Positions 42,691 to 52,350 of a stretch of DNA of 64,000 nucleotides are shown here, piece after piece. A program made the position numbers and the translations under genes. Position 1 is the first letter of the stretch; each line of letters begins with the position of its first letter. This stretch comes from Longimicrobiales bacterium (lineage in GTDB: Bacteria; Gemmatimonadota; Gemmatimonadetes; Longimicrobiales; Gaopeijiaceae). The stretch covers positions 3,174,501 through 3,238,500 of the forward strand of contig OX638356.1 in the NCBI GenBank assembly GCA_951813395.1. The letters run 5' to 3'. The notes below the pieces were generated by a model. That model worked only from the letters and a program-made list of their open reading frames with translations. It was not told the origin of the DNA and did no database searches.

Positions 42691-43935
42691 ATGACGACAC
42701 CAGCCCGCCTGGGCATCTTCGCGCTGACTCTTGCGGTCCCGCCCGCCACGGCCTCGTGTCAGCCGGTGGAGTCCGCCGGCGCTCCCGCCGCCGTCCGTCC
42801 GGGCATCGAGGTGCTCCTGAGCGATTCGCTCGACCTGGTGAGGGGCCGGCGGGTCGGGCTGATCACCAACCACACCGGCCGCGACCGGGCCGGCGTCCCG
42901 AGTATCGACCTGCTGGCGGATCATCCCGAGGTGGAGCTGGTGGCGCTCTACTCTCCCGAGCACGGTATCCGCGGCAGCGCCGAGGCGGGGGTCAGGGTGT
43001 CGGACAGCGTGGACGGGCGTACGGGATTGCCCATTCACTCTCTCTACGGGGACACCCGGTCGCCGACCGACGAGATGCTGGAGGGGATCGAGGTGCTTCT
43101 CTTCGACATCCAGGATGTGGGTGCCCGCTACTACACGTACCTGTCGACCATGGCGCTGGCCATGGAGGCCGCGGGGGCACGCGGCATTCCCTTCGTCGTT
43201 CTGGACCGCCCCAACCCGATCGGCGGCGATCCCGTGCAGGGCAACGTTCTCGACCCTGAATACTCAACCTTTGTGGGCCTTTACCCCATCCCCATGCGGC
43301 ACGGGCTCACGGCGGGCGAGTTCGCGCGGATGGCCGTCGGCGAATTCGGCGTGCGCGTGGAGCTCAGCGTGGCCGTCGCGGACGGATGGCGGCGCACGAT
43401 GCCTTTCGGGGACACGGGGATCCCGTGGGTCGCGCCCTCGCCCAACATGCCCTCGGTGGAGAGCGCGCTGCACTACCCCGGCACCTGTCTCTTCGAGGGG
43501 ACGCCCATTTCGGTGGGGCGCGGCACGGATCGGGCCTTCCAGCAGGTGGGCGCCCCGTGGCTCGACAGCGGCCGGCTGGTGGCCCGGCTGCAAGCGCTCG
43601 ACGTGCCCGGCGTACGTTTTGTGCCGGTAAGCTTTGCTCCGGAGAACCCCGGCGACGGCAAGTTCGCGGGCTCGGAAGTGGCCGGTGTGCGTCTTGAGAC
43701 GGACGGCCCCGCGTACGACCCGACGCTTGCGGCGCTGGCGCTTCTGGTGGAGATCAAGGCAATGTCCGGCGACCGCTGGAGCTGGCGCGCCGGCCACTTC
43801 GATCGCCTGGCGGGGACCGACGCGCTGCGGAACGCCCTCGACGCCGGCGTGTCCTACAGGGAGTTGGCACAGGGTTGGGGGGATGGATTGGAGGAGTACG
43901 TCGGCCGTCGTGCGGCGTACCTCCTGTACCAGTAA
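42691..43935 (+). CDS. NamZ-like exo-beta-N-acetylmuramidase (DUF1343, GH171)
   Basis: 414 residues from the ATG at 42691, with a signal ending near ATASC (possible lipobox). Family landmarks: RRVGLITNHTGRDRAG, VALYSPEHGIRGSAEAGVRV, IEVLLFDIQDVGARYYTYLS, FVVLDRPNPIGGDPVQGNVL, PSPNMPSVESALHYPGTCLF and EGTPISVGRGTDRAFQQVGA. The characterised member (B. subtilis NamZ/YbbC) removes terminal MurNAc from the non-reducing end of peptidoglycan chains and works with NagZ and AmiE. Those partners are the divergent neighbours here, which supports the same role. The glutamate in SPEHG fits the proposed catalytic site. Confidence 0.92.
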   Translation: MTTPARLGIFALTLAVPPATASCQPVESAGAPAAVRPGIEVLLSDSLDLVRGRRVGLITNHTGRDRAGVPSIDLLADHPEVELVALYSPEHGIRGSAEAGVRVSDSVDGRTGLPIHSLYGDTRSPTDEMLEGIEVLLFDIQDVGARYYTYLSTMALAMEAAGARGIPFVVLDRPNPIGGDPVQGNVLDPEYSTFVGLYPIPMRHGLTAGEFARMAVGEFGVRVELSVAVADGWRRTMPFGDTGIPWVAPSPNMPSVESALHYPGTCLFEGTPISVGRGTDRAFQQVGAPWLDSGRLVARLQALDVPGVRFVPVSFAPENPGDGKFAGSEVAGVRLETDGPAYDPTLAALALLVEIKAMSGDRWSWRAGHFDRLAGTDALRNALDAGVSYRELAQGWGDGLEEYVGRRAAYLLYQ

Positions 43936-43946
43936 CGGAGATACGA

Positions 43947-46900
43947 ATGCAGTTGCGCCGGCGTAACATTCGGACAGCAGTCCAGCGGGGTCCGTCGCGG
44001 CTCCTGGCTTCGATCCTCATTGCGGCATTCGCGGCAGGCTGCTCGGACGACGCGGAACCGGTTGCACCGCCCGTCGTCCCGCCCGATGCCGACAACCCCG
44101 ACCGGCAGGTGCTGATCGACCTCTACAACGCGACCGGTGGAGCCGGCTGGGAAAGCAGCGGCAACTGGAACAGCCCGTCGCGGATCGGCAACTGGTACGG
44201 GGTGGAGACCGACGCCGCGGGCTTCGTCACCGAGTTGTCCCTGGAGAACAACAACCTGACCGGGACGCTGCCCGCCCAACTGGGCAATCTGGCGGAGTTG
44301 CGGAGGCTCGTCCTCAATGGAAACGACCTGTCGGGGCCGATTCCGCGCGAGTTGGGGAACCTCGGCAAGCTCACGATGCTCAACCTGCGCGGGAACAGCC
44401 TGGCGGGATTGATCCCTTCGGAGCTTGGCGCACTGGCCATCCTCGACACCCTGGATCTCTTCGACAACGACCTGTCCGGGCCGATTCCGCCGGCGCTCGG
44501 CGATCTGACCTCGGTGCAGCGGCTCACCGTGGGGTGGAACGAGCTGACCGGTACGCTGCCGGCCGAGTTGGGGCGCCTGGACAACGCGACCTACATGAAC
44601 TTCAGCCTGAATCAGCTGACCGGGGCCATCCCGCCGGAACTCGGGGACCTGGAGTCGATCGAGCTGCTGTCGGTTTCCCGGAACAACCTGACCGGAACGA
44701 TACCGGACGAGCTCGGTGACCTGGCGACCCTGGAGCGTCTGTATCTGTATCGCAACCGGTTGAGCGGCGGGATCCCCGCGGCGCTGGGACGGCTTTCGCG
44801 CCTCGACCTCCTCTGGATCCACGAGAACGAGCTCACGGGCCCGATACCGGATGCGTTCGCCGGCCTGACGGCGCTGGCGGTGTTGAGGGCCTACGAGAAC
44901 CGGCTGAGCGGGGAGATCCCGTCCTTTCTGGGAGGGTTCCCGCTGACGGACCTGCTGCTCCACGAGAACGACTTCAGCGGCCGTCTTCCGGCCGGGATCG
45001 GCGGGATCGGCACGCTGGAGCACCTGACGCTGCACGAAAACGAACAGCTCGCCGGGCTGCTTCCGCGGAGCCTGCTGGACCTCGAGTATCTCGCAACGCT
45101 GACGTTCGCCGACACCGGCCTTTGCCCCCAGGTGGACGACGATTTCCAGGAGTGGCTGCAGGCGGTGCCGAACCGCGCGGGCGAGGCGTGCGGTCCCGCC
45201 CGGCTCGAAAGGCTTGCCCTGGCCGAGTTTCATGAAATGACCGGCGGCGAGTCCTGGGAAGACGGGAGTGGCTGGGGCAGCAATGCGGACGTCGCAAACT
45301 GGTATGGCGTCGGGACCGGGGACGGACGGGTCGTCAAACTGTCGCTGGCCGACAACGGACTCGCCGGTCCGCTCGCGCCGGAGGTCGGCAACCTCCGTGC
45401 GCTAAGGGTGGTCGATCTTTCGGGAAACGAACTGTCCGGCGCGTTTCCCCGTGCGATCGCCGGCCTGTTGGAGTTGACCGAGTTGCGCGTTGGCCGGAAC
45501 GCGGGGCTGGAGGGTGCGCTGCCCTTCGGGCTTCGGCGGCTTGAACACTTGCGTGCGCTGGACTATGGGGACACCGGCCTGTGCGCGTCCCCCTCCGCGA
45601 ACTTTCAGGCCTGGCTGGCCACGATCCCGGAGACGGCGGGCGCGATCTGCGACAACCCCGATCAGGTCACGGTCTCGTTGGCGACGGTCTATCTCACGCA
45701 GTCGGTGCAGACGCGGTCGCGGAGCGTGCGCCTGGTGGCCAACCGGGACGCGCTTCTGAGGGCGTTCGTCACCGCCGAGGAGCCGAGGGGGTTCTTCGAG
45801 CCCGAGGTGGTCGCCGTGTTCACGGGGCCGTTCGGGAACGAGGTTCACCGCGTGGCGATGACTCGCGATGCCAACCGGATCCCCGCCGAGGCCGACGAGG
45901 GCAACCTGAGGCTGTCGTACAACGCGGTGATCCCCGCGGAGATCGTCGTGCCCGGCGTCAGGATGGTCGTCGAGGTCGACCCCGAGGGAACGCTGCCCCT
46001 CGCATCCGAGAGCCGAACGCGCTTCCCGGATGCCGGATCCGACTCGCTGGACGTGGTGCGCGTGCCTCCCTTGCGGCTCACGGTCATTCCCGTGGTGGAG
46101 GCGGAGGAACCCGACACCTCCGTTGTGGCCTGGACCCGCGGGATGGACCGTGACAGCCCTGAACTGGGGCTTTTGCGGCACGCGTTTCCGTTCGGGGAAC
46201 TCAACGTGTTCCCCCACGATGTCTACGTTACCTCGCTGGATCTCACGACGGAGTCCGGACAACACGGGCTGCTGAACGAGCTCGACGCGTTGCGGACGTC
46301 CGAGGGTGGCACCGGCCACTACTACGGAGTCGCCGCCAGCGTGAACGGGTTCGTCCGCGGATGGGGCCGGCTGCCGGGCTGGGTGGGCATGGGCCAGCCG
46401 AGCCCTACCACGCTGGCACACGAGGTGGGTCACAACCTCTCGCTCCGGCACGCTCCGTGCGGCGGCCCCGAGAACGTTGACCCGGCTTTTCCGTACCCGG
46501 ACGGAAGCATCGGCCAGTGGGGGTACGACTTCCGCAATGGGTCCGTGGTGTCCCCGGACCGCACCAAGGACATCATGACCTATTGCACCAGCAGGCCGTG
46601 GCTCAGCGACTTCTACTTCGAGAAGGTCATCGACTACCGGGCCGGGACCGCCGGCGACGTTGCCCCGGCTCTTGTCGCCGCCGCGCAACCACCTGGCGAC
46701 ATGCTCGTGCTGTGGGGGGGCGTGCTCGGAGGCGAACTGCGATTGGACCCGCCGTTTTCGATACGCACGACGGCGCGCCGGCCTGACGAGCCAGGTCCGT
46801 ATCGGATTCTTGGCACCGGGTCCGATGGCCGTTCCCTGTTCTCGCTGGACTTCACGCCGGGAGAGGACGGGCACGGAAACGGCCACTTCTTCTTCGCGAT

Positions 46901-47144
46901 CCCCATCGAGCCCGCGTGGGCCGAAACGCTGGAGAGGATCACGCTCGTGGGGCCCGAGGGGGTCGTGGCGATCGACGGCGACGACGAGCGCGCGTTGACG
47001 GTGGTAACCGAACGCGGGACCGGACGGATCCGTGCAATCCTGCGGGATTGGGAGGCGCCCCTGCCAGCGGCCCTCGGAGCGCGGAACGCGTTCGAGGTTA
47101 AGACGACCAGGGCGCTGCGAGACGCCGTGGCTATCGGGAGATAG
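43947..47144 (+). CDS. Lipoprotein joining leucine-rich repeats to a metzincin-type protease
   Basis: 1065 residues from the ATG at 43947 (CGGAG upstream), 12 nt after namZ. Lipobox AAGC. Residues ~95-390 hold about a dozen plant-type 24-residue leucine-rich repeats (LSLENNNLTGTLPAQLGNL and similar), followed by a cysteine-flanked cap, a second short repeat block (~470-560) with NWYGV entry motifs, and a beta-rich domain (~575-790). The C-terminal part has HEVGHNLSLRH at about 824, an HExxHxxxxxH zinc motif, and IMTYC at about 876, the Met-turn expected of metzincins; M66 (StcE/TagA-like) peptidases are the closest layout I recall. The repeats may recognise a surface glycan or protein that the protease cuts. 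Confidence 0.85.
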   Translation: MQLRRRNIRTAVQRGPSRLLASILIAAFAAGCSDDAEPVAPPVVPPDADNPDRQVLIDLYNATGGAGWESSGNWNSPSRIGNWYGVETDAAGFVTELSLENNNLTGTLPAQLGNLAELRRLVLNGNDLSGPIPRELGNLGKLTMLNLRGNSLAGLIPSELGALAILDTLDLFDNDLSGPIPPALGDLTSVQRLTVGWNELTGTLPAELGRLDNATYMNFSLNQLTGAIPPELGDLESIELLSVSRNNLTGTIPDELGDLATLERLYLYRNRLSGGIPAALGRLSRLDLLWIHENELTGPIPDAFAGLTALAVLRAYENRLSGEIPSFLGGFPLTDLLLHENDFSGRLPAGIGGIGTLEHLTLHENEQLAGLLPRSLLDLEYLATLTFADTGLCPQVDDDFQEWLQAVPNRAGEACGPARLERLALAEFHEMTGGESWEDGSGWGSNADVANWYGVGTGDGRVVKLSLADNGLAGPLAPEVGNLRALRVVDLSGNELSGAFPRAIAGLLELTELRVGRNAGLEGALPFGLRRLEHLRALDYGDTGLCASPSANFQAWLATIPETAGAICDNPDQVTVSLATVYLTQSVQTRSRSVRLVANRDALLRAFVTAEEPRGFFEPEVVAVFTGPFGNEVHRVAMTRDANRIPAEADEGNLRLSYNAVIPAEIVVPGVRMVVEVDPEGTLPLASESRTRFPDAGSDSLDVVRVPPLRLTVIPVVEAEEPDTSVVAWTRGMDRDSPELGLLRHAFPFGELNVFPHDVYVTSLDLTTESGQHGLLNELDALRTSEGGTGHYYGVAASVNGFVRGWGRLPGWVGMGQPSPTTLAHEVGHNLSLRHAPCGGPENVDPAFPYPDGSIGQWGYDFRNGSVVSPDRTKDIMTYCTSRPWLSDFYFEKVIDYRAGTAGDVAPALVAAAQPPGDMLVLWGGVLGGELRLDPPFSIRTTARRPDEPGPYRILGTGSDGRSLFSLDFTPGEDGHGNGHFFFAIPIEPAWAETLERITLVGPEGVVAIDGDDERALTVVTERGTGRIRAILRDWEAPLPAALGARNAFEVKTTRALRDAVAIGR

Positions 47145-47175
47145 CCGCAGGCCACCCCTCCCGGGGGGTCCGGGG

Positions 47176-48021
47176 TCAGCCCCCGGTCACCTCCAGGAAC
47201 TTCTCGAAGAGGGCGCGCGCGACCGGACCGACGTGTCCATCCCCGATCATCCTGCCGTCAACCTTGATCGCTGGCCGCACCTCGGTGGTGGTACCGGTAA
47301 AGAAGACCTCGTCGGCGCCGTACAGCTCCCTCAGCGGGATGGCGCGCTCCTCAACCGGAATGCCGAGTTCCACGGCCAGTTCGATCACGAAGTCGCGGGT
47401 CACGCCGTGCAGGATGTAGTTCGACCTGGGCGCCGTCGTGACCACCCCGTCGAGCACCGCGAAAAGGTTGTTGTGGGTGCCTTCAATGGCGATCCCGTCC
47501 CTTACCAGGATCGTGTTGCTCACCCCCGCGTCCACCGCGGCCTGCTGCGCCAGCACGTTGGGCAACAGCGCGATCGCCTTGATGTCCGCCCGGGCCCAGC
47601 GCTGATCCGCCATGGTGATCGCCCTCGATCCCAGTACCCAGTTCTCCATCGACGGGCGGTGATACTCGTTCGCGAACGCATAGACCGTCGGCTGAACGGG
47701 GGGATCGGGGAAGGCGTGGGTGCGGGGCGCGGTGCCACGCGTGACCTGCACGTACACGTACGCGACCGGGACATCGGTCAGGCCGTTTCGCGCGAGCAGC
47801 TCCAGCTTCACCTCCTCGAGCGCCGCGGCATCGTAGTCGATCGCGATTGCCGCGAGTCCCTTTCGCATGCGCGCCAGGTGGTGCTCCCAGCGGAACAGGC
47901 GCCCGCGATAGGCCGGCGTCACCTCGTAGACCCCATCCGCAAAAAGAAAGCCGCGATCATTGACCGAGACCATGGCTTCGTTCTTGGCCAGGTACTGGCC
48001 GTTGAGGAAAACGACGCTCAT
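47176..48021 (-). CDS. dat: Class IV aminotransferase, D-amino-acid transaminase type
   Basis: 281 residues. PLP-dependent fold IV: VVFLNGQYLAKNEAMVSVND, RGFLFADGVYEVTPAYRG, ADIKAIALLPNVLAQQAAVD with the Schiff-base lysine, GIAIEGTHNNLFAVLDG and VFFTGTTTEVRPAIKVDGR. The pattern favours D-alanine/D-glutamate transaminase over branched-chain aminotransferase, but the two are hard to separate by eye. D-amino acids for peptidoglycan are the likely product. The start overlaps the PspA stop by 4 nt (ATGA), an unusual pairing. Confidence 0.85.
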   Translation of the reverse strand: MSVVFLNGQYLAKNEAMVSVNDRGFLFADGVYEVTPAYRGRLFRWEHHLARMRKGLAAIAIDYDAAALEEVKLELLARNGLTDVPVAYVYVQVTRGTAPRTHAFPDPPVQPTVYAFANEYHRPSMENWVLGSRAITMADQRWARADIKAIALLPNVLAQQAAVDAGVSNTILVRDGIAIEGTHNNLFAVLDGVVTTAPRSNYILHGVTRDFVIELAVELGIPVEERAIPLRELYGADEVFFTGTTTEVRPAIKVDGRMIGDGHVGPVARALFEKFLEVTGG

Positions 48022-48890
48022 GCGCGGGCGCCTCCTCGCTGGAGCCTGTCGAACTCCTCCAGGAGCTCCGCCTCGCGAATGGGCGGGTCGTCCCCGGCGT
48101 CGGCTTCGGCCGCTTCCGCTTCCGATCCGTCACTCCTGTCGCCATCCTCCGCCTCGTCGGCGGCCCGGCCCGAACCGATCCGTTTCGGCGCTTCGCCGGA
48201 GCCGGACGGGAGCAGACCCATTTCGGCCTTGAGCGCGGCCAGCCTGTTTTCGACGCCGGCGTCACCCGACCCGGACTCCAACCGCAGGAACTCGGTTTCC
48301 AGCGTGTCGCCGGCCAGGGCTTCGGTCACCTCGGCCTGGGCCAGACTGCGCCGCTCCTCCTCTTCGATCTTCTCGGCCATGCGATTGAAGGCTTCGAAGG
48401 CCGAGGTATCCGACAGTCCCGACATGGTCTCGTGGATGCGCTTCTGCGCCTGCGCACGCTTCTGCTTGGCGATCAGGAGGTTCCGCTTGCGTTTGGCCTC
48501 CTCGATCTTGTCGTTCAGTTGGCGGAGTGAGCCCTTGAGCTTCTCCGTCTCCTGCGCCTGCGCCTGCCAGGTACCCTCCAGGACCGCCGCGCGATCCGCG
48601 TGCTCCTGCTGGCGAATGAGGGCCTGCTTGGCGAGATCGTCACGCCCCTCCTTGACGGCCAGCATCGCCCGGTGCTCCCAGTCACGTGCCTGCTTGACTT
48701 CGCCCTGCAGCTGGCCCTTGAGCTTGCGCTCGTCGGCGATCGCCGCCGCGACCTCACGCTTGGCCTTGGCCAGCTGGTCCCGCATGTCGAGGATGATCTG
48801 GTTCAACATCTTTTCCGGGTTCTCGGCCCGGGAAATGAGGTCGTTGATGTTCGACTTGATCATCGTCGAGAACTTGCTGAAGATGCTCAT
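48018..48890 (-). CDS. pspA: PspA/IM30 (ESCRT-III-like) membrane-stress protein
   Basis: 290 residues, almost all helical. Hallmarks: MSIFSKFSTMIKSNINDLIS, RAENPEKMLNQIILDMRDQL, AKAKREVAAAIADERKLKGQ, and the long coiled coil to QKRAQAQKRIHETMSGLSDT. The C-terminus is longer than classical PspA, with an acidic low-complexity linker (DEAEDGDRSDGSEAEAAEAD) before a short helix (REAELLEEFDRLQRG). PspA proteins polymerise on the inner membrane to relieve envelope stress. It lies 3 nt after the YbjN-like gene and overlaps the aminotransferase. Confidence 0.93.
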   Translation of the reverse strand: MSIFSKFSTMIKSNINDLISRAENPEKMLNQIILDMRDQLAKAKREVAAAIADERKLKGQLQGEVKQARDWEHRAMLAVKEGRDDLAKQALIRQQEHADRAAVLEGTWQAQAQETEKLKGSLRQLNDKIEEAKRKRNLLIAKQKRAQAQKRIHETMSGLSDTSAFEAFNRMAEKIEEEERRSLAQAEVTEALAGDTLETEFLRLESGSGDAGVENRLAALKAEMGLLPSGSGEAPKRIGSGRAADEAEDGDRSDGSEAEAAEADAGDDPPIREAELLEEFDRLQRGGARA

Positions 48891-48893
48891 CTC

Positions 48894-49295
48894 CTACTTG
48901 CCCCCTCTCGCGCCTGCCAGGGCCTGAATACGGGATACATGGGACGATGCGGCGATCTGAACGCTCTCCAGCGATGCCCTCAACTCGTCGAAATCGAGAT
49001 TGCCGAGCTGGAGCGTGTCGCTGAGGATCAGTTCACCCGCTTCGATACCGTAGGCCCCGTGAATCACGTCCGTGGCGTTGAGCCTGAGCAGCGTCTCGTA
49101 GAGGCCGCCGAGGTCGTGCTGATCCGCGGGCAGGTCCATCACCTTCATGCGCACGAGCAGCAGTGGCTCGGAGTGATGGACGACGATCGGCGCACCGCCG
49201 TTGTCGGTGCGGATGAGGAACATTCCGTCGTCTACTTCGTCGAAATCCGCATCCATGCGGATCAGGTAGCTTTCAAGGTCGTCTCGGGTAACCAT
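48894..49295 (-). CDS. YbjN / CesT-chaperone-like protein
   Basis: 133 residues from the ATG at 49295 (GGAGAG 8 nt upstream; an ATG two codons earlier is possible). Starts MVTRDDLESYLIRMDADFDE and continues LIRTDNGGAPIVVHHSEPLL and LYETLLRLNATDVIHGAYGI, the alpha-beta fold shared by YbjN regulators and type III secretion chaperones. No secretion system is in the window, so a YbjN-type or PspA-partner role is preferred. It leads the three-gene set with pspA and dat. Confidence 0.75.
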   Translation of the reverse strand: MVTRDDLESYLIRMDADFDEVDDGMFLIRTDNGGAPIVVHHSEPLLLVRMKVMDLPADQHDLGGLYETLLRLNATDVIHGAYGIEAGELILSDTLQLGNLDFDELRASLESVQIAASSHVSRIQALAGARGGK

Positions 49296-49402
49296 GACCA
49301 TTTCTCTCCAGGGTCGAGCGAAGGTGGCAAGCCGGAACGTAACACAGCCGGCCGTGTCGTACCAACGCCCTACGAGCCTGCCCGTCGGAGCAGTTTCCGG
49401 AT

Positions 49403-49436
49403 CGTGCGGCACCCGTCGTCCGCACGGGTCCGCACG
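49403..49436 (-). terminator. Strong hairpin after uvrA
   Basis: Starting 5 nt past the uvrA stop: GTGCGG-C-ACCCGT pairs with ACGGGTCCGCAC, a 12-13 bp stem with a one-base bulge and a 7-nt loop. No T-run follows, so it is either a non-canonical terminator or an mRNA 3'-end stabiliser. Confidence 0.55.
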
Positions 49437-49440
49437 CCCC

Positions 49441-52350
49441 TCAGCCGGGCGGTTCGGTCCGTCCGGCGCGCCCCGTTACCTCCTGGCGCGCGGCCAGAAG
49501 CGGGGCCAGGTATTGGCCGGTGTAGGAAGCCGGGTCGTCGGCCACCCGTTCGGGCGTACCCTCTACAATAATACGGCCGCCGGCCTCTCCTCCTTCGGGA
49601 CCGAGGTCGATGATCCAGTCAGCGGTCTTGACGACGTGCAGGTTGTGTTCGATGACCACGACCGTGTTGCCGCGTTCCACCAGACGGTGCAGGACCTTCA
49701 GGAGAATGCGAACGTCCTCGAAGTGAAGGCCCGTCGTCGGCTCGTCCAGGATGTACATCGTCCGCCCGGTGGCCTTCTTCGAGAGTTCCGAGGACAGCTT
49801 GATCCGCTGCGCCTCGCCCCCCGACAGGGTAATCGCGCTCTGGCCGAGCCGGATGTACCCGAGACCGACATCCGCCAGCGTCTGCAGGCGCCGTTTGATC
49901 TGGGGGACGGCCGAAAAGAACTCGAGTGCCTCCTGAACCGTCATCTGAAGCACGTCGGCGATGTTGCGGCCCTTGAAATAGATGTCCAGGGTCTCGCGGT
50001 TGTAGCGGCGGCCCTTGCAGACGTCGCACGAAACGTACACGTCGGGCAGAAAGTGCATCTCGATCTTCACGAGGCCGTCGCCCTTGCAGGCATCGCAGCG
50101 GCCGCCCTTCACGTTGAAGGAGAAACGGCCTGCCTGGTAGCCGCGGATCTGCGCCTCGGGCACCCCGGCGAACAGCTGTCGGATCGGCGTGAACAGGCCG
50201 GTATAGGTGGCGGGATTGGAACGGGGCGTACGGCCGATGGGTGACTGGTCGACCTCGATGACCTTGTCGACGCTCGAAAGGCCATCGATACGGTCGTGCG
50301 CCCCGGCGATGGACCGGGAGCGGTAGAAATGCCGGGAAAGCGCACGATAGAGCGTGCCGTTGACGAGCGTCGACTTGCCAGAGCCGCTTACGCCGGTGAC
50401 GGCGATGAAGCAGCCGAGGGGAAAGGCCGCGTCGATTTGCTTCAGGTTGTGCTGCGATGCACCCCTCACGATGAGACATCGCGCCGGATCGGGTCGGCGG
50501 CGGCGTTCAGGCAGAGGAATCTCGAGGTCTCCCCGCAGGTATGCGCCCGTGACCGACTCGGGGTGGGACTCCACGTCCTCCAGCGAACCGGCCGCCACGA
50601 CTCTGCCACCGGCGAGCCCGGCTCCCGGACCGAGGTCGACGATGAAGTCTGCCGCCCGAATCGTGTCCTCGTCGTGCTCGACGACAAGGACGGAGTTCCC
50701 GAGGTTCCGCAAGTCCTTGAGCGTGTCGAGCAGGCGATGGTTGTCGCGCTGGTGCAGCCCGATCGAAGGCTCGTCGAGGATGTACAGGACTCCGACGAGC
50801 CGGCTTCCGATCTGCGTGGCCAGACGGATCCGCTGCGACTCGCCTCCCGACAGCGTCGCCGCCGACCGGCTGAGGGACAGGTAGTCAAGCCCGACGTTGC
50901 GGAGGAAACCGAGACGCTCCGTGACCTCCTTCAGAATCGGACCCGCCACCTCCGACGACAGGGGTTCCCCTGGCGCCGGTGCGACACCGGATGGCAGGGA
51001 CTCGCCCGTCACGCGCAGGGAGCGGAGGAATCGCAGGACATCGCCTATCGGGCGGTCCACGACGCTGCTGATCGGGACACCGCCGATTCTCACCGATCTT
51101 CCGAACGGACCCAGTCGCGCGCCCTCGCAGGCGGCGCACGTCTGGCTGGACATGTACTGCTCCAGCTGCGACCGCACATGTTCGGAACTGGTCTCGCGGT
51201 AGCGACGCTCGACGTTGGACACCACCCCTTCCCAATAGTCTTCGTAGTGGCCCCGCATCTTGCCGGCATTGTACGGAAAACGGATCTTCATCCTCCCCGA
51301 GCCCATCAGAACCGCATCGCGCGCCTCCCCGGGCAGATCCCGCCAGGGAGTGTTGGGATCGAACTCGTAGGCCGCGGCCAGGCCGGGGATCACCGACCCT
51401 CGCAGGTGCCCGGCAGGGTCTCCCCAGGGGATGATCGCGCCTTCCAGGATCGACAGAGACGGGCTTCCCACGAGGAGCGCCCCGTTCACCTCCCTGGTGG
51501 TTCCCAGCCCGCCGCAGTCCGTGCACGCGCCGTGGGGCGAGTTGAAGGAAAAGACGCGCGGCTCAAGCTCGGGGAAGCTGGTCCCGCAGTCCGCGCACGC
51601 GTAGTGTTCGCTGAAGAGGTGGGACACGTCCCGTCCGCCCCGTCGCTCCAACACCTGCACAACACCGTCCGCAGCGCGCAACGCGGTCTCCACCGAGTCC
51701 GACAGCCGGGCACGGTCCTCCTGCTTCACCACGAGCCGGTCCACGATGATGGCGATATCGTGGTTCTCGTACCGGTTCAGCCGCGGGATCTCGCGCAGGT
51801 CGTAGACCCGGCCGTCCACCAGGGCGCGCACGAACCCCTCGCGACGAGCACGGTCGAAGACATCCCTGAACTGGCCCTTGCGCCCCCGCACCAGAGGCGC
51901 CAGCACTTGGATACGGGCTCCCTCCTGCATTCTCAGGAGCTGCTTGACGATCTGCGTGGCCGGTTGACGCACGATGGGCAGGTCGCACTGCGGACAATAG
52001 GGGGTCCCGGCACGCGCATAGAGAAGCCTCAGGTAGTCGTAGATCTCGGTCACCGTCCCGACGGTCGAGCGCGGGTTCTTCGACACCGTCTTCTGTTCGA
52101 TCGAGATGGCCGGAGACAACCCCTCGATCGCGTCCACGTCGGGTTTTTCCATCAGGCCCAGAAACTGCCGCGCGTACGCGGACAGGGACTCGATGTAGCG
52201 GCGCTGACCCTCGGCATAGATGGTGTCGAAGGCGAGGGACGACTTGCCCGATCCCGACAGGCCCGTCACCACGACGAGGCGCTCCCGGGGAATCTCGAGG
52301 GAGACATTTCGCAGGTTGTGTTCGCGCGCGCCGCGGACGACCAGGTCCAC
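49441..52350 (-). CDS. uvrA: Excinuclease ABC subunit A
   Basis: 969 residues from a GTG at 52350 that overlaps the TamB stop by one base (TAGTG) with a G-rich ribosome site; a GTG at 52362 is possible. UvrA dimers find bulky DNA damage for UvrB/UvrC in nucleotide excision repair. Both ABC ATPase modules are present: [20 protein letters not shown] near residue 30, [17 protein letters not shown], then [20 protein letters not shown] and [20 protein letters not shown] with [14 protein letters not shown]. Zinc-binding CxxC pairs occur in [28 protein letters not shown] and SCDVCKG. No SOS box was looked for successfully; it is co-transcribed with an envelope gene. Confidence 0.98.
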   Translation of the reverse strand: MDLVVRGAREHNLRNVSLEIPRERLVVVTGLSGSGKSSLAFDTIYAEGQRRYIESLSAYARQFLGLMEKPDVDAIEGLSPAISIEQKTVSKNPRSTVGTVTEIYDYLRLLYARAGTPYCPQCDLPIVRQPATQIVKQLLRMQEGARIQVLAPLVRGRKGQFRDVFDRARREGFVRALVDGRVYDLREIPRLNRYENHDIAIIVDRLVVKQEDRARLSDSVETALRAADGVVQVLERRGGRDVSHLFSEHYACADCGTSFPELEPRVFSFNSPHGACTDCGGLGTTREVNGALLVGSPSLSILEGAIIPWGDPAGHLRGSVIPGLAAAYEFDPNTPWRDLPGEARDAVLMGSGRMKIRFPYNAGKMRGHYEDYWEGVVSNVERRYRETSSEHVRSQLEQYMSSQTCAACEGARLGPFGRSVRIGGVPISSVVDRPIGDVLRFLRSLRVTGESLPSGVAPAPGEPLSSEVAGPILKEVTERLGFLRNVGLDYLSLSRSAATLSGGESQRIRLATQIGSRLVGVLYILDEPSIGLHQRDNHRLLDTLKDLRNLGNSVLVVEHDEDTIRAADFIVDLGPGAGLAGGRVVAAGSLEDVESHPESVTGAYLRGDLEIPLPERRRRPDPARCLIVRGASQHNLKQIDAAFPLGCFIAVTGVSGSGKSTLVNGTLYRALSRHFYRSRSIAGAHDRIDGLSSVDKVIEVDQSPIGRTPRSNPATYTGLFTPIRQLFAGVPEAQIRGYQAGRFSFNVKGGRCDACKGDGLVKIEMHFLPDVYVSCDVCKGRRYNRETLDIYFKGRNIADVLQMTVQEALEFFSAVPQIKRRLQTLADVGLGYIRLGQSAITLSGGEAQRIKLSSELSKKATGRTMYILDEPTTGLHFEDVRILLKVLHRLVERGNTVVVIEHNLHVVKTADWIIDLGPEGGEAGGRIIVEGTPERVADDPASYTGQYLAPLLAARQEVTGRAGRTEPPG

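Noticed and set aside
48894-49295. Type III secretion chaperone (CesT)
   Set aside because: The fold is compatible, but no secretion-system gene is nearby; YbjN-like is the safer description.
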